Assembly (NCBI GenBank): GCA_018292915.2
Contig: JACVVK020000200.1
Coordinates: forward strand, 705,001 to 769,000
DNA: 64,000 nt
From: Batillaria attramentaria
Lineage: Eukaryota > Mollusca > Gastropoda > Batillariidae
Direction of reading: 5' to 3'
Made by a program: the position numbers and the translations under genes. Below, piece after piece: positions 10,005 through 20,105 of this stretch (its first letter is position 1; the number at the start of each line of letters is the position of its first letter). The notes under the pieces are model-generated. The model was not told the origin of the DNA and ran no database searches. It was given only the letters and a program-made list of their open reading frames with translations.

Positions 10005-10395
10005 ACTTCGGGAAAATCCGGTACTCGCAAGTCAGGTGTGCCACAGCCCGCGCACGATCATCCTAGGCAAAAGTTTGGTAACTTAATCGTCGTGTCTGGC
10101 CCTAACCAACGATCCGTAATGCATTTTTCTTTCTGCTGTTTTAGTTTTGCGTAAGAAAACACAACCGCTCAATGCTTTATCGACGCCGGCAAAAAACGAA
10201 TGGCGAGAGCCTCTGGGAAAATCCGGTACGCGTACACCCAAGTCGGACGATCATCATACGTGTATTTTTGTAGCTAAAACGTCGCGTCTGCCCCTCAGAA
10301 ACGATCCGTATTGTATTTTTCTTTCTGTTGGTTTGATTATTCGATTTTTAAAAATCCAGATGAATGCTTCATCGGCGCGAAGATCGCATGGATGC
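10005..10395. repeat. Two degenerate tandem repeats of about 190 bp
   Basis: GGGAAAATCCGGTAC, the CGATCATC and ACGATCCGTA motifs, and the TTTTTCTTTCTG tract recur in the same order. Part of the 8539-10655 element. Confidence 0.75.
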
Positions 10396-10685
10396 TAACA
10401 TTCGTGAGCTGCAAAACGGCGACCGCGGGCTGGTCGTTGACGCTTCTGATTGGCTGACTGACGAGATCGGACGACAGCCATTGGCCAAACAACCACGCGA
10501 TAATGCCGAACGGAATTTACCGGGGCGTGGGAAAAGTTGGATCGGAAAAGAAAGGAATTTTTTTTTTTGTTTTTTTTTTTGAAAATAAGGATTTCCTTAT
10601 TTGATGACTTTCAAAATAAGGAATTCCGCCATGAGGCGGAAAACTTTCACCCATGAGTTTGTTTTTGCTGCTATTCAATAATTAC

Positions 10686-10826
10686 CACAGGCAAAATCCG
10701 ATTCCCTCGCCTGGTAGGGGGCGATACAGTAACAGACTGAGTCCGTGCCACACTCGGCGTGAGGGTCGTTACACGGAGAGGGTGCTGACGGATCACACGT
10801 GCCTACACCCTGGCCAGGGGACACCA
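10686..10826 (-). CDS. Long Cys-rich module exon (141 bp), block 2
   Basis: Acceptor TTTCAG|TGG, donor TGTG|GTAATT, phase 1-1. Six cysteines: TCDPSAPSPCNDPHAEC then VCYC and a last Cys before the donor. Same as 15221. Confidence 0.76.
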
Positions 10827-11175
10827 CTGAAACATATACAGTCAAATCTATCATGCAGTGTTCTGGCACTGTAGCTGACGCTCAAGACAGCCCAGTTCCT
10901 TCAGGTCAGGGGCAGTTAATCAGGTAAAGACAAGGTAACTCCAGTTATTGTCTGTTTTACCAAGACAACAACAGCTTATACAGGTGGAGGGGCTTTGAAC
11001 CCTGTTAGTGCTGATCCCGGAACATTCCAGGCTACCTCTATGGCTTTTTCAGTGTAAGACAAATTAATTCAGCGAGATCAAGGTTAAATGGAGTTGAAAT
11101 GTTTTGAGCTGAGTTGTATATTTATTTGTTCATATGAAAGCAAACAAGAATGACTGTTTATATCTAGATACATAC

Positions 11176-11262
11176 TGCAGATGAAGTTGTCACACGTGAG
11201 AGCTGTTCGACAACTGATTGGTGGAGTAATGGTTTCGTCACAGTATGCGCCAGAATCTCCGC
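11176..11262 (-). CDS. 9-spacer Cys module exon (87 bp), block 2
   Basis: Acceptor TTACAG|GCGG, donor GTATGT. Module GGDSGAYCDETITPPISC then CDNFIC. Exact counterpart of 15711. Confidence 0.77.
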
Positions 11263-11514
11263 CTGTAACAGGCACATGGAAACGAAACAGGAAATTTGTC
11301 AAACACACTGGAAATACCAAGATACAGCATTAACACGTTCACGGTTACACAGTAAGGGGTGTAGTGGTATGGCAGAAACAATCAAGAGTTTAGTCCCCTT
11401 CGACCAAGGGCCATTCCCTCTTCATCACTTATCAAATATCAAGTGTGCACATTAAAGATCCCATGTCCATCTTTCGAAGAACAGTAGGCTGTGACCGGTG
11501 GCTTTGAAAACAAA

Positions 11515-12529
11515 CTAGAGAGGCAGAAGCCTCCATGGCTCCCTTGTGACACAGGTCAAGGTCATTCACAAGAGTATGTTTGTAAAGCTCTTATCACTAT
11601 CCATTATCATGCTAAGTAAAGTGTCTCTGGCGCTCTGAGTCCCTGGCAATATTACAATTTTCCCCGAAACAGTTTGTATGGCCTTGACCTTTGGTCAAGG
11701 TCATTCAAATGTGATCTCATCAATGTCTATCATCATGCCAAGTTCGATGCCTCTAGTATTTGTAGTTCCCCTGAAAACGGTAATGTTAAAATTCATAACA
11801 GACAGCTTTAATGACCTTGACCTTCAGTCAAGGTCATTCAGAAAGGTAGGTCTCAATGCTGTCTATCATCATGCGTCGTTTGGTGCCTCTACTGTTTGTT
11901 GTTTTGGACAAAATGCTGAGGTTAAAGTTTCAAAAAAACTGCTTGCATGGCCTTGACCTTGACAAAAGGTCACTGAACACAGGTATGTCTGTAAAGCTGC
12001 TGCCAATGTCAATCATCACACATAGTTTTAGGCCTCTGATCCTTCTAGATTCTGAGAAAATGCAAATGTAAAATTTCCCAACAGACTGTTTTAATGACCT
12101 TGACCTTGAGTCAAGGTCATTTAAGATGGTATGTGTGCATAGGTCTTATCACTGTCTATCAGCACGCCAGGTTTGGCACCTCTGCTGTTTGTTGTTTCTG
12201 AGAAAATGCCGATGTTAAGGTTTCACAAAAATAGCTTGTATGGCCTTGACCTTGACACAAGGCCATTGACTACATGTATACCTGTAAAGTTCCTATCAAT
12301 GTCTGTCATCATGCAAAGTTTACAACCTCTGGTGTTTGTAGATTACGAGAAAATGCCAATGTAATTTAAGTTTCAAACAGAGAGCTTTAGTGACCTTGTG
12401 TCAAGGTCATTCAAAATGATATGTTTTGAAAGGTCTTGTGGTTGTCTATCAGCATGCCAGGTTTGGTGCCTCTGCTGTTTGTAGATTCTGAGAAAATGAC
12501 AACGTTAAAGTTTTCTGGACACACACACA

Positions 12530-12562
<33 letters not shown>

Positions 12563-12601
12563 GAGTTAATACATAGACTCCCATTGTTACACAAGGGAGC
12601 C
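11515..12601. mobile_element. 1087-bp insertion with ~12-bp inverted ends and internal ~135-bp tandem repeats
   Basis: The right end reads CACAAGGGAGCC and matches GGCTCCCTTGTG near the left end (11538 onward). The interior is about seven degenerate 130-146-bp monomers, each carrying GACCTTGACCTT..TCAAGGTCATT and a TTCTGAGAAAATGCC motif, then (CAGA)n. Block 3 (around 16041-16047) and block 1 (around 5961) read straight through the site, so the insertion limits are directly visible. A related, truncated copy in the other orientation lies at 61577-62462. Confidence 0.8.
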
Positions 12602-12950
12602 AAAAATACTGTCGCACGCACCAGATTGAATATGAGGGTGGAGGTTTGGTCATAAAGTAGCGCTTAGTGGAAGCAGGCTTTCACTGCTTCATCCGTCCTC
12701 CAGCCCTGCGGCGCCATAAGCATTTCAGATGAGATGGATACGTGCCCCGAGAAGAAGTCTACCATTTACCATACCACACCACAGCACACCACACCACACC
12801 ATTTGACCATGCGAATTGTGTTCAACTGAAATCAGTGTCAGTGAACTAGTGAATGAATAGACGAACGCGATTCAGTGACAGACAAACATGGAGACAACCG
12901 GACAGACTGACTGACTAACAGAGACAGAGAGGGATAGAGGTGTCACTTAC

Positions 12951-13028
12951 TGCAAACACCGTTTTCACAGATGTAGCCAGTGGCACAGAATGAAGCGCCG
13001 CTATCACAGACACCACCAGCTTGTACAC
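12951..13028 (-). CDS. 4-Cys module exon, GVQAGG type (78 bp), block 2
   Basis: Acceptor TGTCAAG|GTGTAC, donor GTAAGT. One extra codon compared with 16409 (CDSGASFC instead of CDSASFC), still in frame. Confidence 0.74.
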
Positions 13029-13344
13029 CTTGACAAGATAAACATGGAAGACGAACATTATTCACAAACATATCTTTGACTTTGTATCCAAAACTGAATA
13101 CCATCCTTCACCCTGAGAGAGAGAGAGAGAGTTGTAAATTTAAGGCCTGTAACAACTTGACACTGAAACAAGAACGAAGAACACACCACACCACACCACA
13201 CCATTTGACCATGCGAATTCTGTTCAACTGAAATCAGTGTCAGTGAACTAGTGAATGAATAGATGAACGCGATTCAGTGACAGACAAACATGGAGACAAC
13301 CAGACAGACTGACTGACAGAGACAGGGAGAGAGATGTCACTTAC

Positions 13345-13419
13345 TGCAAACACCACTTTCACAGCTGTAGCCACTGGCACACGATGCATCACTGTCACAG
13401 TACTGACCTGATTCTCCTC
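13345..13419 (-). CDS. 4-Cys module exon (75 bp), block 2
   Basis: Acceptor ATTACAG|GAGGAG, donor GTAAGT. Product GGESGQYCDSDASCASG, then CESGVC. Counterpart of 6307. Confidence 0.76.
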
Positions 13420-13510
13420 CTGTAATAGGGACATGGCCATGAGGCACGTACTTTTGTCAAACACACTCGAATTATCAAGATCTCTATACAAAGTGCCATC
13501 CTTTCTCCTA

Positions 13511-13545
<35 letters not shown>

Positions 13546-13585
13546 GACAGACAAACAGACAGAGAGGGAGAGAGATGTCACTTAC

Positions 13586-13660
13586 TGCAAACACCACTTT
13601 CACAGATGTAGCCAGTGGCACAGAATGAAGCGCTATCACAGGCACCGCCAGCTTGTACAC
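13586..13660 (-). CDS. 4-Cys module exon, GVQAGG type (75 bp), block 2
   Basis: Acceptor GTCAAG|GTGTAC, donor GTAAGT. Module ACDSASFCATGYICESGVC. Counterpart of 7059. Confidence 0.76.
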
Positions 13661-13865
13661 CTTGACAAGATCACAGTAAACATGGAAGACGAACATTATT
13701 CACAAACATCTGTCTTTGACTTCGTATCAAAACTGAATGCCATCCTCCACCCTGAGAGAGAAAGAGAGAGAGAGAGAGAGAGGGACAGAGACAGAGACAG
13801 ACAGAGACAGACAGACAGACAGAGACAGACAGAGACAGACAGACAGACAGACAGACGTCACTTAC

Positions 13866-13940
13866 TGCATACACCAGAGTCACAGATGTAGCCACTGGCA
13901 CATGATGTATCACTGTCACAGTACTGAACAGACTCTCCTT
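13866..13940 (-). CDS. 4-Cys module exon (75 bp), block 2
   Basis: Acceptor TTACAG|AAGGAG, donor GTAAGT. Module [19 protein letters not shown]. Counterpart of 7357. Confidence 0.76.
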
Positions 13941-14075
13941 CTGTAACAGAGACATGGCCATGAGGCACAGTCTTTATTCACAAGTACACTGGAAATATCA
14001 AGATACAAAGTTAACACATGAACAGCTATACGAAACAACACACATGGTAGCATGGACACAACATATAGTACTTAC

Positions 14076-14144
14076 GGCAAATCCCATTGTCGCATACCGC
14101 ACCGTCTACACACTCAATAGCAGGAGATGCACTATAGTCACAGG
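14076..14144 (-). pseudogene. Truncated duplicate of the VGATC exon
   Basis: A 143-bp tandem duplication (14005-14147 repeated at 14148-14290) copied the 3' part of the exon and its GTAAG donor but not the acceptor or the VATVGA start. Upstream of the retained part the minus strand runs directly into intron sequence (AACTTTGTCGCC). Without an acceptor it is probably skipped. Confidence 0.72.
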
Positions 14145-14218
14145 GCGACAAAGTTAACACATGAACAGCTATACGAAACAACACACATGGTAGCATGGAC
14201 ACAACATATAGTACTTAC

Positions 14219-14305
14219 GGCAAATCCCATTGTCGCATACCGCACCGTCTACACACTCAATAGCAGGAGATGCACTATAGTCACAGGTCGCTCCAACAGT
14301 GGCAA
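14219..14305 (-). CDS. 9-spacer Cys module exon (87 bp), block 2
   Basis: Acceptor TTCCAG|TTGCC, donor TGCC|GTAAGT. Module VGATCDYSASPAIEC then CDNGIC. Complete counterpart of 7567. Confidence 0.74.
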
Positions 14306-14393
14306 CTGGAATCAAGAGAGAATTAAACATGAATAGTTTTATATTTTCCTATTTTTTGTGTGTCTTTTTTTCTCTTGATCTCTCTTCTTAACC

Positions 14394-14566
14394 GGGGAGC
14401 CGGGGTGGCCGAATGGTAGAGCATTGGACTTTCAATGCTCGGGTCGTAAGTTCGAATCCCGGCTGGGGCCAAATATTTGTGCTGGCCTTTTTCTCGCTGC
14501 CCCGTCTTTGATATCACCCTTCCATGGTAGAAAAAGATGTTAAACTCCCAAACACCCACCCACCCC
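14394..14566 (+). mobile_element. tRNA-derived SINE, family A (duplicated copy)
   Basis: Same SINE as 7742 with the same flanking TCTTCTTAACC. It was copied by the block duplication, not by a new insertion. Confidence 0.9.
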
Positions 14567-14725
14567 TCTTCTTAACCCCATTAAAATCTGCAGTATAAGA
14601 TCATGGTGGTATCTGTTTTGCATAGGTGAAATACAACTAAAATGGAACCAAGAAAAAGTTAACAATTAACAATTTGACATTTTCCTTTTTTTTTTTTTTT
14701 TGGTCTTCTCTCTCTCTTTCCTTCT

Positions 14726-14896
14726 CTGGGGAGCCAGGATAGCTGAATGGTAGAGTGTTGGACTTTCAACGCTCGGGTTGTGAGTTTGAATCCCAGCTGG
14801 GGCAAAATATATATGTACTGGCCTTTTTCTCATTGCCCCGGCTTTGATATCACCCATATGTGGTGGAAGAAGACATTAAACTCCCTAACATCCACC
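14726..14896 (+). mobile_element. tRNA-derived SINE, family A (duplicated copy)
   Basis: Same as 8080 with minor changes (GCAAAATATATATG in the body). Confidence 0.85.
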
Positions 14897-15220
14897 TACC
14901 CTCTCTCTTTCGTCATGACTATATTCAAATCTGCATTATAAGATCATGGTGATATCTGTTTGAAGTCAAACTAAAACGATGATTATATTTCTTTCTGTTA
15001 ATAAATTAAATTAAACCACTAATATTTCAGTTATCAGCAACACCCTCAGACGATGCTACTCCAGCACTAGCTGTTGTAAGTTCTTGGGTCACTGACTGTT
15101 CCCAAAATTTTGCTAGTTTGCAGTGGACGCCTTCTTTTGCATCCCAGTATAGCCACAGGCCAACACAAGACAACAGTACACAACAGATCCAGTTTGTTTT
15201 TCCTACTATTCAATAATTAC

Positions 15221-15361
15221 CACAGGCAAAATCCGATTCCCTCGCCTGGTAGGGGGCGATACAGTAACAGACTGAGTCCGTGCCACACTCGGCGTGAGGG
15301 TCGTTACACGGAGAGGGTGCTGACGGATCACACGTGCCTACACCCTGGCCAGGGGACACCA
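15221..15361 (-). CDS. Long Cys-rich module exon (141 bp), block 3
   Basis: Identical architecture to 10686: acceptor TTTCAG|TGG, donor TGTG|GTAATT, core CNDPHAECGTDSVCYC. Confidence 0.76.
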
Positions 15362-15710
15362 CTGAAACATATACAGTCAAATCTATCATGCAGTGTTCTG
15401 GCACTGTAGCTGACGCTCAAGACAGCCCAGTTCCTTCAGGTCAGGGGCAGTTAATCAGGTAAAGACAAGGTAACTCCAGTTATTGTCTGTTTTACCAAGA
15501 CAACAACAGCTTATACAGGTGGAGGGGCTTTGAACCCTGTTAGTGCTGATCCCGGAACATTCCAGGCTACCTCTATGGCTTTTTCAGTGTAAGACAAATT
15601 AATTCAGCGAGATCAAGGTTAAATGGAGTTGAAATGTTTTGAGCTGAGTTGTATATTTATTTGTTCATATGAAAGCAAACAAGAATGACTGTTTATATCT
15701 AGATACATAC

Positions 15711-15797
15711 TGCAGATGAAGTTGTCACACGTGAGAGCTGTTCGACAACTGATTGGTGGAGTAATGGTTTCGTCACAGTATGCGCCAGAATCTCCGC
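15711..15797 (-). CDS. 9-spacer Cys module exon (87 bp), block 3
   Basis: Acceptor TTACAG|GCGG, donor GTATGT. Module YCDETITPPISCRTALTC then CDNFIC. Confidence 0.77.
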
Positions 15798-16408
15798 CTG
15801 TAACAGGCACATGGAAACGAAACAGGAAATTTGTCAAACACACTGGAAATACCAAGATACAGCATTAACACGTTCACGGTTACACAGTAAGGGGTGTAGT
15901 GGTATGGCAGAAACAATCAAGAGTTTAGTCCCCTTCGACCAAGGGCCATTCCCTCTTCATCACTTATCAAATATCAAGTGTGCACATTAAAGATCCCATG
16001 TCCATCTTTCGAAGAACAGTAGGCTGTGACCGGTGGCTTTGAAAACAAAAAATACTGTCGCACGCACCAGATTGAATATGAGGGTGGAGGTTTGGTCATA
16101 AAGTAGCGCTTAGTGGAAGCAGGCTTTCACTGCTTCATCCGTCCTCCAGCCCTGCGGCGCCATAAGCATTTCAGATGAGATGGATATACGTGCGCCGAGG
16201 AGAAGTCTACCATTTACCATACCATACCACACCACACCACAGCACACCACACCACACGATTTGACCATGCGAATTGTGTTCAACTGAAATCAGTGTCAGT
16301 GAACTAGTGAATGAATAGACGAACGCGATTCAGTGACAGACAAACATGGAGACAACCGGACAGACTGACTGACTAACAGAGACAGAGAGGGATAGAGGTG
16401 TCACTTAC

Positions 16409-16483
16409 TGCAAACACCGTTTTCACAGATGTAGCCAGTGGCACAGAATGAAGCGCTATCACAGACACCACCAGCTTGTACAC
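16409..16483 (-). CDS. 4-Cys module exon, GVQAGG type (75 bp), block 3
   Basis: Acceptor GTCAAG|GTGTAC, donor GTAAGT. Module VCDSASFCATGYICENGVC. Confidence 0.76.
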
Positions 16484-16789
16484 CTTGACAAGATATATAA
16501 ACATGGAAGACGAACATTATTCACAAACATATCTTTGACTTTGTATCCAAAACTGAATACCATCCTTCACCCTGAGAGAGAGAGAGAGAGAGAGAGAGAG
16601 TTGTAAATTTACGGCCTGTAACAACTTGACACTGAAACAAGAATGACTATACGTGTTACGTAATGATGATGTCAAGGGGTCATGTGATTCAAGATGGCTC
16701 CCTGAAATGACATGTCCAATGCAGTGACTACTGAGTTTCAGAGATTTGCAGATGCTAGTTGTGAGGCACAAATACGTCACAATACGTAC

Positions 16790-16876
16790 TGCAGATGTTG
16801 TTTTCACACGTGAGATCTGTCCGACAGCTGATTGGAGGAGCCATGGTGTCGTCACAGTACTGGCCAGATTCTGCCC
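16790..16876 (-). CDS. 9-spacer Cys module exon (87 bp), single copy
   Basis: Acceptor CTTGCAG|GGGC, donor A|GTACGT. Module GAESGQYCDDTMAPPISC then CRTDLTC and CENNIC. Diverged relative of 15711, lying outside the recent duplications. Confidence 0.75.
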
Positions 16877-17089
16877 CTGCAAGTGGATGAACAGATCAAA
16901 ATCACAGATCTGTGTATTATGATGCTATAACTTAAAGCGGCACCTGACACGATGATCAACTCCGGGCCTACCGTGTCAAAAACGTGTTCACGTTTTGCAC
17001 AGATGCTGCCACTATTGAGTCTGTGGTCGTTCCACAGCGTATTTTAGAGATTTGTAAACTTGCATATATACAGGCTACGTACCAGAGAT

Positions 17090-17425
17090 GCAAATTTGGA
17101 GGAAAACGCTATATATTCCTCTTCACTACACATAACGTTGCAGATGACACACTAGAAATGTTTTAAAATTCACCAAAAAAAATTACAAAAATCAGGCAGC
17201 CATAGACTCATGTCGGTGTAGAGTAAATTTCAACAAATTCCAATGTTCCGTTTTTTGGCAATGTTGGCATTCCACGGTCTGCTGGCTCCTGTGCCAGCCG
17301 CGCATGAACTGATAAAAACAGTCCACAAGCCAGGCTCATTTTTCCCTAATTTTACTATTACCTGGCATGAAACTTGTTTACAAAGCCAACAAAAAGCACC
17401 AGATCAGTTGCCTTTTTTTTTTTTT
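17090..17425 (+). repeat. Dispersed repeat, also at 44890-45300
   Basis: Shares segments with 44.9-45.3 kb, in the same order and orientation: CATAACGT..GACACnCTAGAAATG, CATTTCAACAAATT, CACAAGCCAGGCTCATTTT and TTTTACTATTACCTGGCATG. The short ORFs are shared repeat translations. Class unknown. Confidence 0.7.
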
Positions 17426-17902
17426 ACTCTGCACACAAATTTTAAAAGGGACAATGATTTTCTCCTATATTTAGCTATTACTGGTCTGTAACCAATGTTG
17501 CCGGCGGTCATGTGCGAGTTGCACTGAAACGACCACTCAGCCGTAGCTATAGTCTGTTTCATAGGCAAACGCGTCACTTCACTTGCTGGTGAAGTGGGCG
17601 GCAGGCGCATGTTTCAAGTTGAATGGTTTCTATTTTGCACACATCAGTCTCAATGGTATGGTAATCTTGTCACCTTTTACCCTAGGTCGGTCCGTTTGCC
17701 GTTAAACTTTGACGACTCGCAGAATGTATCTTTGAGTCGGTATTATAATATCATGTGTCATATAAAGTATTGAGGACAACGCTCGTCGGCTCAAGCCATT
17801 AAATTTCTAATGAGTCTGTGTGTACCATGAGTCGTCGATGCCAGTCCGTCCGGTGCTGCACTGCCGGCCTGCCGGATTGGATGCTGGAGTGGGTGCAAAT
17901 AG

Positions 17903-17978
<76 letters not shown>

Positions 17979-18070
17979 CGTGCTTTAAGCGCAGCGAGTC
18001 CTCCTGGGAGAGCAGCGCTCTGTAAAAACTGTGTATTATTATTGTGGAGAAAAATTGAAAAGATACCTAC
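17426..18070. repeat. Intron with ~70-bp (GT)n microsatellite
   Basis: (GT)n at about 17907-17977. Otherwise nothing recognised between 17426 and the exon at 18071. Confidence 0.85.
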
Positions 18071-18145
18071 TGCAAACAGAATCTTCACAAGTGGAGCCAG
18101 ATGCGCACATTACAGGTGGGTCGCACGTTTCACCAGCATTTGCCA
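18071..18145 (-). CDS. 4-Cys module exon (75 bp), single copy
   Basis: Acceptor TCAACCAG|TGGC, donor TGCA|GTAGGT. Module TCDPPVMCASGSTCEDSVC, C-X5-C-X5-C-X4-C. Confidence 0.74.
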
Positions 18146-18642
18146 CTGGTTGAAAACAAAAACAAAATGAAGTGAATAAACTCGTTAACACAACAGAAAA
18201 GAAGAACATGGCAAATGACTCGCAGCGCCGTGGATAAAGACCACAGGGGTAAACCACGTGACGTGTAGGTGTACGAGGAGAAGGCATCTATCGGCCGGTA
18301 AGATGTCAAAACAGCGAGGTGTTTCGGGTTATTTGTTTGTTTTGTTTATTTTGCTTTGTTTTTGTTTTTCTTTCAGAAATCCGGCTTTTTCTGCAGAACT
18401 GAGAAGGGTATTTCTGCGGAAAATTAGCATTTTCCTCCCTCCAAAAGGAGATTTTTTATAGTAGTTACCCCCCCCCCCCCAAAAAAAAAAAGAAGAAGAA
18501 AAGTTATACAAAAATATCCCGAAAAGCTTGGGCAACTGTAACTCCAAACGCATTATATGCTTACAATTTTTGTTTGTATTTATAATAGAATCGCTTATTG
18601 TCTGTCGCTTTAATGAATAGTTTGTAGAGAAAATCCACTTAC

Positions 18643-18720
18643 TGCAGATCCCACTCTCACACGTGGCGTCCGCTGTGCAGAATGTGACTGTGTTGTCGCA
18701 TGACATTCCAGCTGATGCTT
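18643..18720 (-). CDS. 4-Cys module exon (78 bp), most 5' exon seen
   Basis: Acceptor TTTTTCAG|AAGC, donor TGCA|GTAAGT. Module SCDNTVTFC-X5-C-X4-C (CESGIC). No signal-peptide exon was found to its right within the window. Confidence 0.74.
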
Positions 18721-18774
18721 CTGAAAAACACAGAATGACCTTCGTCAGTACTCGATGGTGTTTGCAGTTTCTTT

Positions 18775-19035
18775 AATTCTGTTGTTGAGTTCTTGTTGTT
18801 CGTTTGCTTCTTTGTTTTGGTTCGTTTTTGTTTTGTTATTGGTTTGTATGTTTGTTTGTTTGTTGTTGTTGTTGTTTGTTGGGGGGGGGGGCGTGGTATT
18901 TTTGTTGTTGTTTGCCTTTTTGTTTCGTTTTGTTTCTTTGTTGTTTTTGTTTGTTTGTTTTGTTGCTTTCTCTGTGCGTGCGTGCGTGCGTGCGTGCGTG
19001 TGTGTGTGTGTGTGTGCGCGCGCGCGCGTCTGATA
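18775..19035. repeat. GTTT-rich low-complexity and (GTGC)n(GT)n(GC)n
   Basis: TTTGTTTG-type tract, a G run near 18881, then GTGC and GCGC repeats at about 18975-19027. Hydrophobic ORFs here are low-complexity artefacts. Confidence 0.85.
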
Positions 19036-19157
19036 CACTGTTTTCTTTGGTCTTTCGGTTTCCTTTCTTTCTAATCCTTTTGGAATTAATGAACTGCAGA
19101 ATTTTATAACAATTGACCTGTGTTAGATATTTGATTTCATAAACCTGATGCTGATCT

Positions 19158-19796
19158 TTGCTTGCACTGGGTTACTGCAGTTCTTGTAAAGGAATCACGA
19201 TCTTTTGTTTTCTGAAGCAAGATTATTATGAGACTCATACCGACGCAACAGACAATTTTGGAAATCAGCTTGGCGCAACAAACACCGACGAGACTGAAAG
19301 TGACGCGACAGAGACAGATCAGACTCAGGATGACGCGACAGAGGCAGATGAAAATCAAAATGACCATTTTCATAGTATCAGAGCAGCTGCAGCACATGGT
19401 CTAAAACGACAAGCAAAAAGAATGCTCGACCGATCAGTTGCGAAAATGAAGGCTCTTGATGTTGGCGATAACGTTCTTGTACCAGTGTCTGAGTTTGATC
19501 GGGGGAGGGGGGATCCACTCAACCTGATTGGTGTTGTCATAGAAAAAAGTGAGAGAGGGTTCAAAATAGGAACAAAAGCTGGGGTTTTATCGGGGGTATC
19601 TGCACGAAACCAAATTGAAATGACAAAGTTTAATAAGATGAGATGTCCATCCGTACAGCTGTTCGCCTGTTGTCGGTGGGTGAGGGTCAGGGAAAGGTGA
19701 AATGCTCTTGCAAGACAGGATGTCTTAAAATCAGGTGCAAACGTTTCAAAAACAAAAGAGATTGCACCAGTGCATGTCATCCCCGTATTCCGCTAT
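19158..19796 (+). pseudogene. Integrase-derived protein fragment (KRAB-A-domain-containing-2-like C-terminus), frameshifted
   Basis: The plus frame codes an acidic Thr/Asp-rich stretch, then RMLDRSVAKMKALDVGDNVL and DRGRGDPLNLIGVVIEKSE. This is the SH3-like pattern seen after retroviral-type integrase cores in KRAB-A-domain-containing-2-like and Ginger/GIN proteins. A frame change near 19640-19650 is needed to reach the family's Cys-rich tail: CSCKTGC, then CKRFKNKRDCTSACHP, ending at a TAG near 19796. There is no ATG-led complete ORF and no upstream integrase core in the window. It is probably a dead fragment of a transposon-derived gene. The assignment is from memory of the family. Confidence 0.6.
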
Positions 19797-19899
19797 AGTT
19801 TCGATTGACATTGGATGAGGTCAGAATTCAGTGGGGTTTTTGTTTGTTTTTTGTTTGTTTGTTTTTTTGTTTTTTTGCTGTGGAAATAAAGATAAACAG

Positions 19900-20105
19900 C
19901 GACATTGCATAGTTCATGAAATTCACAATCTGCGATTCGTGTTCACCACCGAGATTACACCCTTTGCGCAGTTCATGTAATGAGCAGTTCTACTTTGCGT
20001 ATTTCATGAACTGCGCAGCATCGTTGCACAGTTCATGAACTATGCAACAGCGTTGGACAGTTCATGAACTACGCAAAACAAAATGCGCAGTACATGAACT
20101 ACGCA
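19900..20105. repeat. Array of near-palindromic GCGCAGTTCATGAACTGCGC-type motifs
   Basis: At least six occurrences of TTCATGAA or TTCATG.. cores flanked by TGCGCA or TACGCA, spaced about 30-35 bp and in both orientations because the unit is palindromic. Confidence 0.75.

Larger units (their letters stand above)
8539..10655. mobile_element. 2117-bp non-autonomous DNA transposon, 12-bp TIR, 6-bp TSD
   Basis: Perfect 12-bp terminal inverted repeats CATGGGTGAAAG (8539-8550; complement at 10644-10655) are flanked by the 6-bp direct repeat AGTTTG (8533-8538 and 10656-10661). The paralogous junction at 15191-15196 has a single AGTTTG with no insertion, which proves the boundaries. Inside are a GC-rich start, three 285-bp tandem repeats and two ~190-bp degenerate repeats. 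No transposase is present. The 6-bp duplication is shared by few superfamilies (Polinton, Dada and others), so no class is assigned. Confidence 0.82.
10662..15196. repeat. Segmental duplication block 2
   Basis: Contains exons 10686 to 14219 and two SINEs. It is nearly identical to block 1 in its right part. In its left part it matches block 3 at a constant 4535-bp offset without indels from 10686 to at least 11262. Confidence 0.82.
15197..16620. repeat. Segmental duplication block 3
   Basis: Starts at the AGTTTG junction. It matches 10662-13130 apart from the 1087-bp insertion present only in block 2. Confidence 0.8.

Noticed and set aside
17243..17491. ORF with a signal-peptide-like start (MFRFLAMLAFHGLLAPVPA)
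   Set aside because: It lies in a dispersed repeat also found at 44.9-45.3 kb, where the frame is not conserved.
18755..19109. Hydrophobic ORFs of about 90-100 residues
   Set aside because: Low-complexity GTTT and GTGC tracts. No start context or homology.
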